Positions 33,675-41,667 of a stretch of 64,000 bases of DNA are shown in pieces. The DNA is from an uncultured Saprospiraceae bacterium (lineage in GTDB: Bacteria > Bacteroidota > Bacteroidia > Chitinophagales > Saprospiraceae), in the NCBI GenBank assembly GCA_937926205.1, contig CALEYL010000059.1, forward strand, positions 124,001-188,000, written 5' to 3'. The notes under the pieces were generated by a model that was given only the letters and a program-made list of their open reading frames with translations, made no database searches and was not told the origin of the DNA. Each line of letters starts with the position of its first letter. Within the stretch, counting starts at the first letter, position 1. A program made the position numbers and the translations under genes.

Positions 33675-35102
33675 ATGGAACAAACTTATCTTGCTGCGCT
33701 GATTCAAACACTTAACCAAGAGGAGCGAAGTGCTCTTGAGTTGTTTCTTCAATCTGTATATTTTAATGGCGGGGTAAACCGGGAACGCATTTGCTTACTT
33801 TATGGGGAGTTGATTGCCTCTGACCGGGATTCTCTAAATAAGGAAGCGATATTTAGCCTTGTTTTTCCTGATACGCCCTGGGTAGCCGGTAAATTGGACA
33901 AATTAATGAGTGAACTAAGCGGCTACATCCGCCAGTTTTTGCTAACTCGTTATTATTTGGATGAAAAAAAAGCTTTCCGGCAATCCTTGGATTGGGCGAT
34001 TATCATTCGGGAGCGGGGCTTACACAACCGGTATGCCCAAAACCTGAGCAAAGCAGAAAATCTATTGCAGCAGGGAGCGCTTGAATCTACTGATTACTAT
34101 TTCAACCAATTTCAACTTGCCTGGGAAAAATTTAATGTTGAAAGCATCTATAACCGGATAAAAGGGGATTTGTATATTCCGGAAGCCATCTCCAGCTTAG
34201 ATGCCTGCTTTCTGGCCTATCGGCTTGAATTGCAAAACCTCCTTTTACTACAACAAAAATTAACCCGTCTTGAATTGCCGCAACACCTCACTCTAAACTA
34301 CCCTGAATTTATCCATAAAGACACCTGGGAAGGAAGCATTTTGATTACTGTAGGTACAAAAATCAACGAACAATTGGTAGCCGAATCGCCTTCGGTGGAA
34401 GCATTCAAAGAAATTTTGGAGTTGTTGCAGACGCATGACAGCCAGATTGCCCCTGTTCCTTTGCAAAATTTTTACGCTTATCTCCGTAACCTGTGTATTT
34501 TACTCATCCAGCAAGGCCAGGTATCATTTACCCCTTTACTCCATGAAATCCAGAAAGATAACTTGCAACGAGGTTATCTGTTTCTTCATGGAAAACTGTC
34601 GCCGAGTGCTTATATGAGTGTAGCAAGAACTGCAATCCGGGTAGGAAAAAGTGATTGGGCGCTGGAATTCATTGAATCTTATAAAGACTTGATTTTAAGT
34701 GAAGAAGACCCTGAAAATTTTTATCTATTCAATAAGGCGGAATGTCTGTTTGCGATAGGCCGCTATGAAGAAGCGCTTGAAGTGCTCCCACAATCTTTTA
34801 CCGATCTGATTTACCTCACTAACTGCAAAAGGCTCGAAATCAAGCTGTATTATGAAATGCAGTCCGACTTGTTGAATTACAAGCTCGACGCCTTAAAAAT
34901 GTTCATCAGCAGGGCTTCCAAAAAAGTCATTACAGATTATGTTCGTGAAATGGAAGGTAATTTTGTAAACATCCTGCTTCAGATAGTCCAGTGCCCGCCA
35001 GGGGATTCCAAAAAAATTGAACGCATCATACAGCGGATTCACGACAAAAAAATCATTGGCGACCGCGAATGGTTGCTTGAAAAGGTGCAGCAATTGCGCT
35101 GA
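33675..35102 (+). CDS. Unknown 475-residue helical protein
   Basis: 475 residues starting MEQTYLAALIQTLNQEERS. There is no signal peptide or membrane segment, and the composition suggests an all-helical, possibly TPR-like fold (many Leu, Glu, Gln and Tyr; repeated YxxAL-type pairs). No family was recognised. The gene is divergent from a T9SS cargo gene with a 136-nt spacer, and an intrinsic terminator follows. A decayed duplicate at 29329-29805 is likewise divergent from a decayed cargo gene, which argues that the pair is functionally linked. Confidence 0.8.
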   Translation: MEQTYLAALIQTLNQEERSALELFLQSVYFNGGVNRERICLLYGELIASDRDSLNKEAIFSLVFPDTPWVAGKLDKLMSELSGYIRQFLLTRYYLDEKKAFRQSLDWAIIIRERGLHNRYAQNLSKAENLLQQGALESTDYYFNQFQLAWEKFNVESIYNRIKGDLYIPEAISSLDACFLAYRLELQNLLLLQQKLTRLELPQHLTLNYPEFIHKDTWEGSILITVGTKINEQLVAESPSVEAFKEILELLQTHDSQIAPVPLQNFYAYLRNLCILLIQQGQVSFTPLLHEIQKDNLQRGYLFLHGKLSPSAYMSVARTAIRVGKSDWALEFIESYKDLILSEEDPENFYLFNKAECLFAIGRYEEALEVLPQSFTDLIYLTNCKRLEIKLYYEMQSDLLNYKLDALKMFISRASKKVITDYVREMEGNFVNILLQIVQCPPGDSKKIERIIQRIHDKKIIGDREWLLEKVQQLR

Positions 35103-35182
35103 TTTCAGAAATGTCTCTGAAGATTGTTACAAAAAATATGTAGTTAAATAATTGATTGTCAAGTTATTGATGATATTGATCT

Positions 35183-35211
35183 AAGGCAGACGCTCCGTCT
35201 GCCTTTTTTTT
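35183..35211 (+). terminator. Intrinsic terminator
   Basis: The perfect 8-bp stem ggcagacg/cgtctgcc (35185-35192 and 35196-35203), extended by aa/tt, has a 3-nt loop and is followed by eight T residues. It lies 80 nt after the stop of the 475-residue gene on the plus strand. Confidence 0.88.
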
Positions 35212-35412
35212 GTCCGGAAACCCGGGGCAAATCTGTTATTGGATTCAGGTGGAGATTGGGGTCACTTTGCAACGCAATCAGCGCCAGAATTCAGCCACCC
35301 CATCACGTAATATTTCAGGCCCCCTCAGGCGGTAAAACTCTGAATGCTGGTTTTAATGAATCTATTCTTTCTTACTGTTAAGTATAGGAAGGGTAAAAAT
35401 AAAATTTCGGTT

Positions 35413-35631
35413 ATGAAAAAGATGATTCTATAGTTTGGATTCTTATTGGCCTGGTGTATTTGCCCGATTTCCTCTCAAAAAGTGGCAGATATAGTCAGAA
35501 GTACAGCTTCCCGATATCCTTCAGATGTTGGCATTGTTCTGCTCAAAAAAGATAATTACTATGATGATTCAACCATTGCGAAAAGCCTGTCAAATAAAGC
35601 ATACTTTGACTCAAAGGAGAGAAGCTCATGA
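35413..35631 (+). pseudogene. Secreted-protein remnant with a stop codon in the signal peptide
   Basis: The frame from the ATG at 35413 reads MKKMIL, a TAG stop, then FGFLLAWCICPISSQKVADI. Bridging the stop gives a normal signal peptide followed by about 50 residues of mature sequence before a TGA at 35629. Downstream, other frames contain Cys/Gly-rich codons (for example TGCDICGPDGC) that may be the shifted remainder. It is probably a broken secreted-protein gene of unknown family. Confidence 0.55.
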
Positions 35632-36001
35632 TGGTCAGGGATCACTACCGGATGGAGGGACCGGGTGTGACATCTGCGGTCCGGACGGTTGTATGATGCA
35701 GAACGATCCTGCTTCAGCTGGCAGGAAGCTAGTATCTGTGAAAGCGGTCCTGTATGGTCAGACTACTATTGATTCAATGAATGTGAAACAAAACCCAGGC
35801 AGCTCACGATACAGGTGACTCACACTGACCGCAGCCAATCTGTACAAAAAGTGCAGATCAGCCACTAAAATATTGTGTAGTTTTTGATTGATCCAATTGT
35901 CTTAATTGGAATAATAGGTGATGGCTGTCCCGGTTTTGGCCGGGGCAGCCAAATTCTGTTCTGTTTTCCTGAGAAACGCCTACCTTTGCGCAAAATATTC
36001 C
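35632..36001. other. Spacer, possible tail of the upstream remnant
   Basis: Nothing beyond a possible frameshifted continuation of the preceding remnant is visible here. No hairpin, repeat or RNA gene was recognised before the methyltransferase start. Confidence 0.35.
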
Positions 36002-37183
36002 ATGCGCGTATTTCACACTCCCAGTCGGATCATCGTCACCTGCAACAGCCGCCTGTCGCCTTATCTGGAGCAGGAATTGCGGGATTTAGACTGCCCCATT
36101 GTGCGCACTTTTGGCACCGGCGTGGAGTTGCGGGGCAATGTGCGGCAGTGCATCCGGCTCAACCTCCGGCTGCGAACAGCCAGCCAGGTGCTCTATTCGC
36201 TCAAAGCTTTCCCCTGCAACCATCCCGACGACCTGTATGCTGCTTTGATTTCAGTACCCTGGGAAACCCTCATTCCGGCCGACGGCTATTTTTCCGTTAC
36301 CGGAAATGTTTACCACCCAACCATTCGCACGGTCATGTACGCGAATGTCAAAGTAAAAGACGCCATCGTTGACCGCATCCGGCTGAAAACCGGACAACGC
36401 CCCGATACCGGTTCTGAACTGCGGGGGGTAGTGGTCTATTTGTACTGGAAAGACGAGCAGGCTGAAATTTTCATCGATACCTCCGGAGAAACCCTGGCCA
36501 AGCACGGCTACCGCAAAATTCCGGGCAGGGCGCCCATGTTGGAGGCTTTGGCCTCTTCTGTAGTACTGGCCTCAAAATGGGATCGGAAAGCGCCGTTTAT
36601 CAACCCCATGTGCGGTTCCGGCACTTTAGCCATTGAAGCAGCGCTGATTGCAACGGGGCGCCACCCGGGCCTGTTGCGCAGCAATTATGCTTTCATGCAC
36701 CTCATGGGGTACGATGATTCCCTGTACATCAAAGAACGCCGACTGCTTTATGAACTGATTCAGGGAAAACCTGATTTACAGATACTAGCCAGTGACATCA
36801 GCCCGGATGCCGTCAAAATATCGAAAATCAACGCTGCACAGGCGGGTGTAGAACAATACCTGCAGTTTTCTGTCTGCGATTTTGCGGATACTGAAATTCC
36901 GGAAGACGGAGCAGGCGTTGTTGTAGTGAACCCTGAATACGGCGAGCGCCTGGGCGAAGAAAAGGAACTGGAAGCAACCTATGCCCGCATCGGCGATTTC
37001 TTTAAACAGCAATGCAAAGGCTATACCGGGTATATTTTTACCGGAAATGCAGACCTTGCCAAAAAAATAGGCCTGAAAACTAGCCGCCGTATTGAGTTCT
37101 ATACCGGAAAAATTGATTGCCGGCTTTTAGAATATGAGTTGTATCAGGGCACAAAAAAGCCGGTGCAGGAAGCGGATATTTGA
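36002..37183 (+). CDS. THUMP-domain class I RNA methyltransferase (RlmL/YpsC-like)
   Basis: 393 residues from the ATG at 36002; the frame is open upstream to 35918 but those residues are not family-like. A ferredoxin-like/THUMP N-terminus (about 1-155) is followed by a Rossmann methyltransferase with NPMCGSGTLAIEAA as the SAM-binding motif. Motif IV reads NPEYGERLG (Asn310), where NPPY is usual. The family makes 2-methylguanosine in 23S rRNA (G2445 in E. coli) and similar modifications. No operon partner is evident. The Glu in motif IV may be a lineage variant or may mean changed activity. Confidence 0.88.
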   Translation: MRVFHTPSRIIVTCNSRLSPYLEQELRDLDCPIVRTFGTGVELRGNVRQCIRLNLRLRTASQVLYSLKAFPCNHPDDLYAALISVPWETLIPADGYFSVTGNVYHPTIRTVMYANVKVKDAIVDRIRLKTGQRPDTGSELRGVVVYLYWKDEQAEIFIDTSGETLAKHGYRKIPGRAPMLEALASSVVLASKWDRKAPFINPMCGSGTLAIEAALIATGRHPGLLRSNYAFMHLMGYDDSLYIKERRLLYELIQGKPDLQILASDISPDAVKISKINAAQAGVEQYLQFSVCDFADTEIPEDGAGVVVVNPEYGERLGEEKELEATYARIGDFFKQQCKGYTGYIFTGNADLAKKIGLKTSRRIEFYTGKIDCRLLEYELYQGTKKPVQEADI

Positions 37184-37286
37184 ATGCAGCCTGACAAAAT
37201 CTTGCTCCGGGCATCGCAACCGACTGAACTTGAATCTTTACCTTTGATAAGATATATTGCATCCCTGTTCACTGAATTTAACTGTA

Positions 37287-40214
37287 ATGAATATGGCACG
37301 ACATTTACTTAGTACACTGATTATCATCATTTTTTCATCGCTTACAGCCTTTGCTCAGAACGAATCCATTGCAAGGAAGTGGAACGAGGCGCATCTGCAA
37401 TCCATTCGCGAGGATTTTGCGCGCCCTCCGGTGCATGCCCGTAACCTTTTTCATGCCTCAATTGCGATGTACGATGCCTGGGCGGCTTATGATACCCTGG
37501 CGCAAACTTATTTACTTGGAAAAACTGTTAGCGGCTATACCTGTCCGTTTAATGGAGTACCCGTTCCGGCTAACATCGATGAAGCGCGCAAGGAGGCGAT
37601 TAGCTATGCGATGTTCAGGATTCTGTTTCAGCGTTTTTTTGCTTCGCCGAATTTTTTTATTTCTTTTCAGCGATACATCGACCTCATGAACGAATTGGGC
37701 TATAATTTCAACAACACGTCAACCGATTATCAATCCGGCTCACCCGCAGCATTAGGCAATTACATTGCTCAATGTGTTTTGCAGATGGGGCTTCAGGATG
37801 GCTCTAACGAGCTGGGTAATTACGCCAATCAATATTACCAGACGGTGAATGTGCCACTGGTCATGGCCGCCCCTGGCAACCCAAATATCCTTGACCCCAA
37901 CCGTTGGCAGCGCCTGACGCTGGAAGCTGCTGTCGATCAAAACGGCAACCCTCAGCCAGCCACGCAAAGTGCGCTAAGTCCTGAATGGGGCAATGTAACA
38001 CCGTTTTCCATGACGGAAGAAGACCTCACGGTTTACCAACGCGATAACCATGAATACTTCGTTTACAATGATCCGGGGCCTTTTCCGATGATCGATACGC
38101 TGAATGGCGGGGAGGAATCAGACGAATATAAATGGAATTTTGATTTGGTAACCGTATGGGGATCTCACCACGATCCCAACGATGGCGTGATGTGGGACAT
38201 TTCGCCCCGTTCCATCGGCAACGTCCAAAGTTACCCGCAAACACTGGCGGAATACCATGATTTTTACGATTTTGAAAATGGCGGCGACACGGGCATTGGT
38301 TGGGACATTAACCCCAAAACCGGAATGCCTTATGAACAGGAGTTTGTACCCCGGGGGGATTATACCCGGGTATTGTCGCAGTTTTGGGCAGACGGCCCAA
38401 ATTCAGAAACACCACCAGGCCACTGGTTCACCATTCTGAATTACGTTTCCGATCATCCTGATTTTGTCAAAAGATACAATGGCAAAGGCCCTGTGATTGA
38501 CGATTTGGAATGGGATGTAAAAGCCTATTTTACACTGGGAGGCGCCGTACATGATGCCGCTATTTCAGCATGGGGTATTAAAGGCTGGTACGACGGGGTG
38601 CGCCCGGTTTCCGCCCTGCGCTATATGGCTGACAAAGGCCAAAGCTCTGACCCCAGCTTGCCGTCTTATCACATTGCGGGGGAGACTTTGATTCCGGGTT
38701 ACATCGAACTCGTTGAAGCAGGCGATCCGCTCGCAGGACCTAGCAATGAAAATGTAGGAAAAATTAAGTACTACACCTGGCGCGGCCCGGATTACATCGA
38801 TGATCCAATGACTGATATTGGCGGGGTCGGCTGGATTCTGGCTGAAGAATGGTGGCCCTACCAACGCAAAAACTTTGTAACCCCGCCTTTCCCAGGTTAC
38901 ATCTCCGGGCATTCTACCTTTTCCCGGGCAGGAGCGGAAGTACTGACATTCCTTACCGGCGATGAATTTTTTCCCGGAGGCCTCGGGACTTTTCATGTTC
39001 CGGCCAACAGTGGCTTTCTCGTTATTGAGCAGGGACCCACTGTAGATGTGACTTTACAATGGGCTACCTATCGCGATGCTTCGGATCAAACCAGCTTGTC
39101 CCGGATATGGGGAGGGATACACCCGCCATTTGACGACATACCCGGGCGCTTCATCGGGGCAAAGATCGGCGTCGCTGCTTTTGAACTGGCAAGAACTTAT
39201 TTTTATACAGATGCCGATCAGGATGGCTATTACAGTTATGAAGATTGCGACGACGATCCGGCGACAGGAGCAATGATCAATCCCGGAGCTCAGGAAGTGT
39301 GCGATGGTTTGGATAACAATTGTGACAACCTCACAGACGATCTCCCCATCTTTACTTATTATGTCGATGTGGACGGAGATGGATTCGGGAATGCCGCCTT
39401 GTCCATCGACACCTGCTTGAGCGAATTGCCGGGGTATGTCACGAATAATCTGGATTGCGATGACGCTGTTGCTGCCTTGAACCCGGATGCGACAGAAGTC
39501 TGTGACGGATTGGACAATGATTGCAATGGCCAGGCTGACGACCTGCCTTTCTTTACTTATTATGCCGACCTTGACGGGGATGGATTTGGAGACGCTGCTT
39601 TATCCGTCGACACCTGTTTGAACGAATTGCAGGGGTATGTCACAAATGGCCTCGATTGCAATGATGCTGCCGCGGATCTGAATCCCGACGCAACAGAGGT
39701 ATGCGACGGCCTGGACAACGATTGTAATGGCCAGACCGACGAGTTGCCTTTCTTTACTTATTATGAAGATCTTGACGGCGATGGGTTCGGGGACCCTGCT
39801 TCAGTAGTGGATACCTGTCTGAACGAACTTACCGGCTATGTAGGCAACAACCTCGATTGCGACGATGCTAATTCAGAGGTTAACCCCATGGGGGTCGAAG
39901 TTATCGACGGCGTGGACAACGATTGCAACGGCATGGTTGACGATGTGGTTGGCACAACCGATCTGTTCCGAAATACCAGACTGTTTCCAAACCCGGTTTC
40001 CGAAGTTCTGGTTATTCAGCATTCGGATGAGGCAGTCCTTGGCATTCAAATATTTAACAGCTCAGGGCAATTGCAAATGGAAAACATCCTGAATCTGGAA
40101 AACCATTCTGCTCGGGTAGATTTTTCTGATTTCGTACCTGGACTTTATTTTGTCCGCCTGTATGAAATCAGCAGCGGTAAAGAGCGCGTAGCGAAAGTGG
40201 TGAAGATGAAATAA
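37287..40214 (+). CDS. T9SS-exported vanadium-dependent haloperoxidase with MopE-like repeats
   Basis: 975 residues from the ATG at 37287 (37293 is also possible), followed by a clear signal peptide ending AFAQ. All three vanadate-binding blocks of the haloperoxidase/PAP2 fold are present: Lys432 and Arg439 (KGWYDGVRP), Ser540-Gly541-His542 (SGHS) and Arg606 with His612 (SRIWGGIHPPFDD). After the catalytic domain (about 25-640) come four Asp-rich repeats of about 60 residues of the MopE/thrombospondin-3 kind (about 640-885), probably calcium-binding. A T9SS sorting domain ends the protein (about 890-975; FPNPVSEVLVI, PGLYFVRLYE). It should oxidise halides with H2O2 at the cell surface; a phosphatase role of the same fold cannot be excluded. 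Confidence 0.9.
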   Translation: MNMARHLLSTLIIIIFSSLTAFAQNESIARKWNEAHLQSIREDFARPPVHARNLFHASIAMYDAWAAYDTLAQTYLLGKTVSGYTCPFNGVPVPANIDEARKEAISYAMFRILFQRFFASPNFFISFQRYIDLMNELGYNFNNTSTDYQSGSPAALGNYIAQCVLQMGLQDGSNELGNYANQYYQTVNVPLVMAAPGNPNILDPNRWQRLTLEAAVDQNGNPQPATQSALSPEWGNVTPFSMTEEDLTVYQRDNHEYFVYNDPGPFPMIDTLNGGEESDEYKWNFDLVTVWGSHHDPNDGVMWDISPRSIGNVQSYPQTLAEYHDFYDFENGGDTGIGWDINPKTGMPYEQEFVPRGDYTRVLSQFWADGPNSETPPGHWFTILNYVSDHPDFVKRYNGKGPVIDDLEWDVKAYFTLGGAVHDAAISAWGIKGWYDGVRPVSALRYMADKGQSSDPSLPSYHIAGETLIPGYIELVEAGDPLAGPSNENVGKIKYYTWRGPDYIDDPMTDIGGVGWILAEEWWPYQRKNFVTPPFPGYISGHSTFSRAGAEVLTFLTGDEFFPGGLGTFHVPANSGFLVIEQGPTVDVTLQWATYRDASDQTSLSRIWGGIHPPFDDIPGRFIGAKIGVAAFELARTYFYTDADQDGYYSYEDCDDDPATGAMINPGAQEVCDGLDNNCDNLTDDLPIFTYYVDVDGDGFGNAALSIDTCLSELPGYVTNNLDCDDAVAALNPDATEVCDGLDNDCNGQADDLPFFTYYADLDGDGFGDAALSVDTCLNELQGYVTNGLDCNDAAADLNPDATEVCDGLDNDCNGQTDELPFFTYYEDLDGDGFGDPASVVDTCLNELTGYVGNNLDCDDANSEVNPMGVEVIDGVDNDCNGMVDDVVGTTDLFRNTRLFPNPVSEVLVIQHSDEAVLGIQIFNSSGQLQMENILNLENHSARVDFSDFVPGLYFVRLYEISSGKERVAKVVKMK
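39210..39945 (+). repeat. Four in-gene tandem repeats (MopE-like, Ca-binding)
   Basis: Within the haloperoxidase gene a unit of about 195 nt recurs. The first copy is partial (DADQDGYYSYEDCDDD...CDGLDNNCD). The next three are nearly uniform, with D.DGDGFG, a DTCL...GYV core and CDGLDNDCNG. The last copy has Ile-Asp in place of Cys-Asp. Acidic DxDxDG loops suggest calcium binding and a rigid stalk between the enzyme and its sorting domain. Confidence 0.85.
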
Positions 40215-40321
40215 TTGCAGCTGAAAATTAAGCAGCTTTTAAGTTTTTATTAACTAGGGGGGTGACTGCATGGCGTGTGTTTTACTTCGCCACCTAAATA
40301 ATATTAATCTGAAGAATTTAT

Positions 40322-41611
40322 ATGCTACACTCTCCTGCACTTGAGCGACGCTTAGCCAATTCCGGCCCACTCATGTTTGTCATAACTGCCGGGCTGGTCG
40401 TATTTGTTACCTACGGCTGTATTTATGCTTTTCGCAAAACTTTTACCGCGGCCAGTTTTGCAGGTATGGAAATAGGGGGCGTTCAATATAAAATCGCCCT
40501 GGTTATTGCTCAGGTAGTGGGGTACGCGCTGTCCAAATTTATTGGAATCCGTCTGATTTCCTCACTTGGCACAGCAAAGCGCGCTGCAATGGTGTTGATA
40601 ATGATTGCGATTGCCGGCGTTTCTTTACTTGGTTTCGCTTTGTCGCCGCCTTCTTGGGGGCTGTTCTGGCTATTCCTCAACGGGTTGCCTTTGGGAATGG
40701 GTTGGGGGGTGATTTTTAGTTACATAGAAGGTCGCCGGGTGACGGAAGTGCTGGCTGCATTTCTTTGCATCAACTTTATCATTTCTTCCGGTTTTGTCAA
40801 AACCATCGGAAAATGGATGATACTTGATTGGGGCATTTCCGAGTTTTGGATGCCTTTTTTTGTCGCCATGTTGGTGCTTCCTGCTTTGTTGTTGGGACTT
40901 TGGATACTTGAACACCTGCCGCCGCCTTCAGGTAAGGATATTGAACACCGCAGCCTGCGTCAACCCATGGACGGAAAGTCGCGGAAAGCCTTGTTTTTTC
41001 AGTTTGCACCCGGCCTGATCATTTTGGTGATCATTTATCTGGCGCTCACCATCCTCAGAGATGTACGCGACAACTTTACGGTAGAAATCTGGGCAGAATT
41101 CGGGTTTGGCGCTCAACCCGGGATATTGACTATGACGGAAATACCTGTCGGATTTTTAGTGTTGGTTTTTGTAGCAGCGCTTACCTGGATAAAAAGGAAT
41201 GAAATGGCGCTGTGGATGAACCACGCTATTGTTGTAGGAGGTGCGCTGCTGCTGTTGGTTGCCACCTTTTTGTTCAGAGCCGGCTACCTGCCGCCGGTGG
41301 TTTGGATGATTCTGACGGGAGTTGGCGTTTTTCTGCCTTATATCCTTTTTAATGGCGTAATTTTTGAACGCTTACTGGCCACCTTTCGCAAGGCCGGAAA
41401 TGTTGGTTTTTTAATTTACATAGCAGACTCATTTGGTTATTTAGGGAGCATTTCGGTTTTATTGTGGCGTAATTTTGGTAAACCTGAATTAAGCTGGGTT
41501 CAGTTTTTTTCCAGCCTTTGTCTTTACGGCTCGGGCCTGATCTTTTTCGCAGGATTACTTTCCTGGTATTATTTTAAGGCAAAATATAAAACGCTTTATT
41601 GCTCGACTTAA
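40322..41611 (+). CDS. DUF5690 family multi-spanning membrane protein (MFS-like)
   Basis: 429 residues with about eleven or twelve hydrophobic helices spread over the whole length and a cytoplasmic loop near 200-225 (LPPPSGKDIEHRSLRQPMD). The sequence resembles DUF5690, a Bacteroidota family with a major-facilitator-like layout. The N-terminal helix carries the YAFRKTF motif typical of the group. The substrate is unknown. The next gene begins 57 nt downstream in the same direction, so co-transcription with the YncE/phosphoesterase gene is likely. Confidence 0.82.
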   Translation: MLHSPALERRLANSGPLMFVITAGLVVFVTYGCIYAFRKTFTAASFAGMEIGGVQYKIALVIAQVVGYALSKFIGIRLISSLGTAKRAAMVLIMIAIAGVSLLGFALSPPSWGLFWLFLNGLPLGMGWGVIFSYIEGRRVTEVLAAFLCINFIISSGFVKTIGKWMILDWGISEFWMPFFVAMLVLPALLLGLWILEHLPPPSGKDIEHRSLRQPMDGKSRKALFFQFAPGLIILVIIYLALTILRDVRDNFTVEIWAEFGFGAQPGILTMTEIPVGFLVLVFVAALTWIKRNEMALWMNHAIVVGGALLLLVATFLFRAGYLPPVVWMILTGVGVFLPYILFNGVIFERLLATFRKAGNVGFLIYIADSFGYLGSISVLLWRNFGKPELSWVQFFSSLCLYGSGLIFFAGLLSWYYFKAKYKTLYCST

Positions 41612-41667
41612 TAAAAGATTTATTCTTGTCCCGAATGTTTAGTCAACGTTATAATATGGTGAATATC

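Noticed and set aside
39210..39945. CRISPR-like periodicity
   Set aside because: The repeats are about 195 nt long, in frame and encode acidic calcium-binding motifs within one protein.
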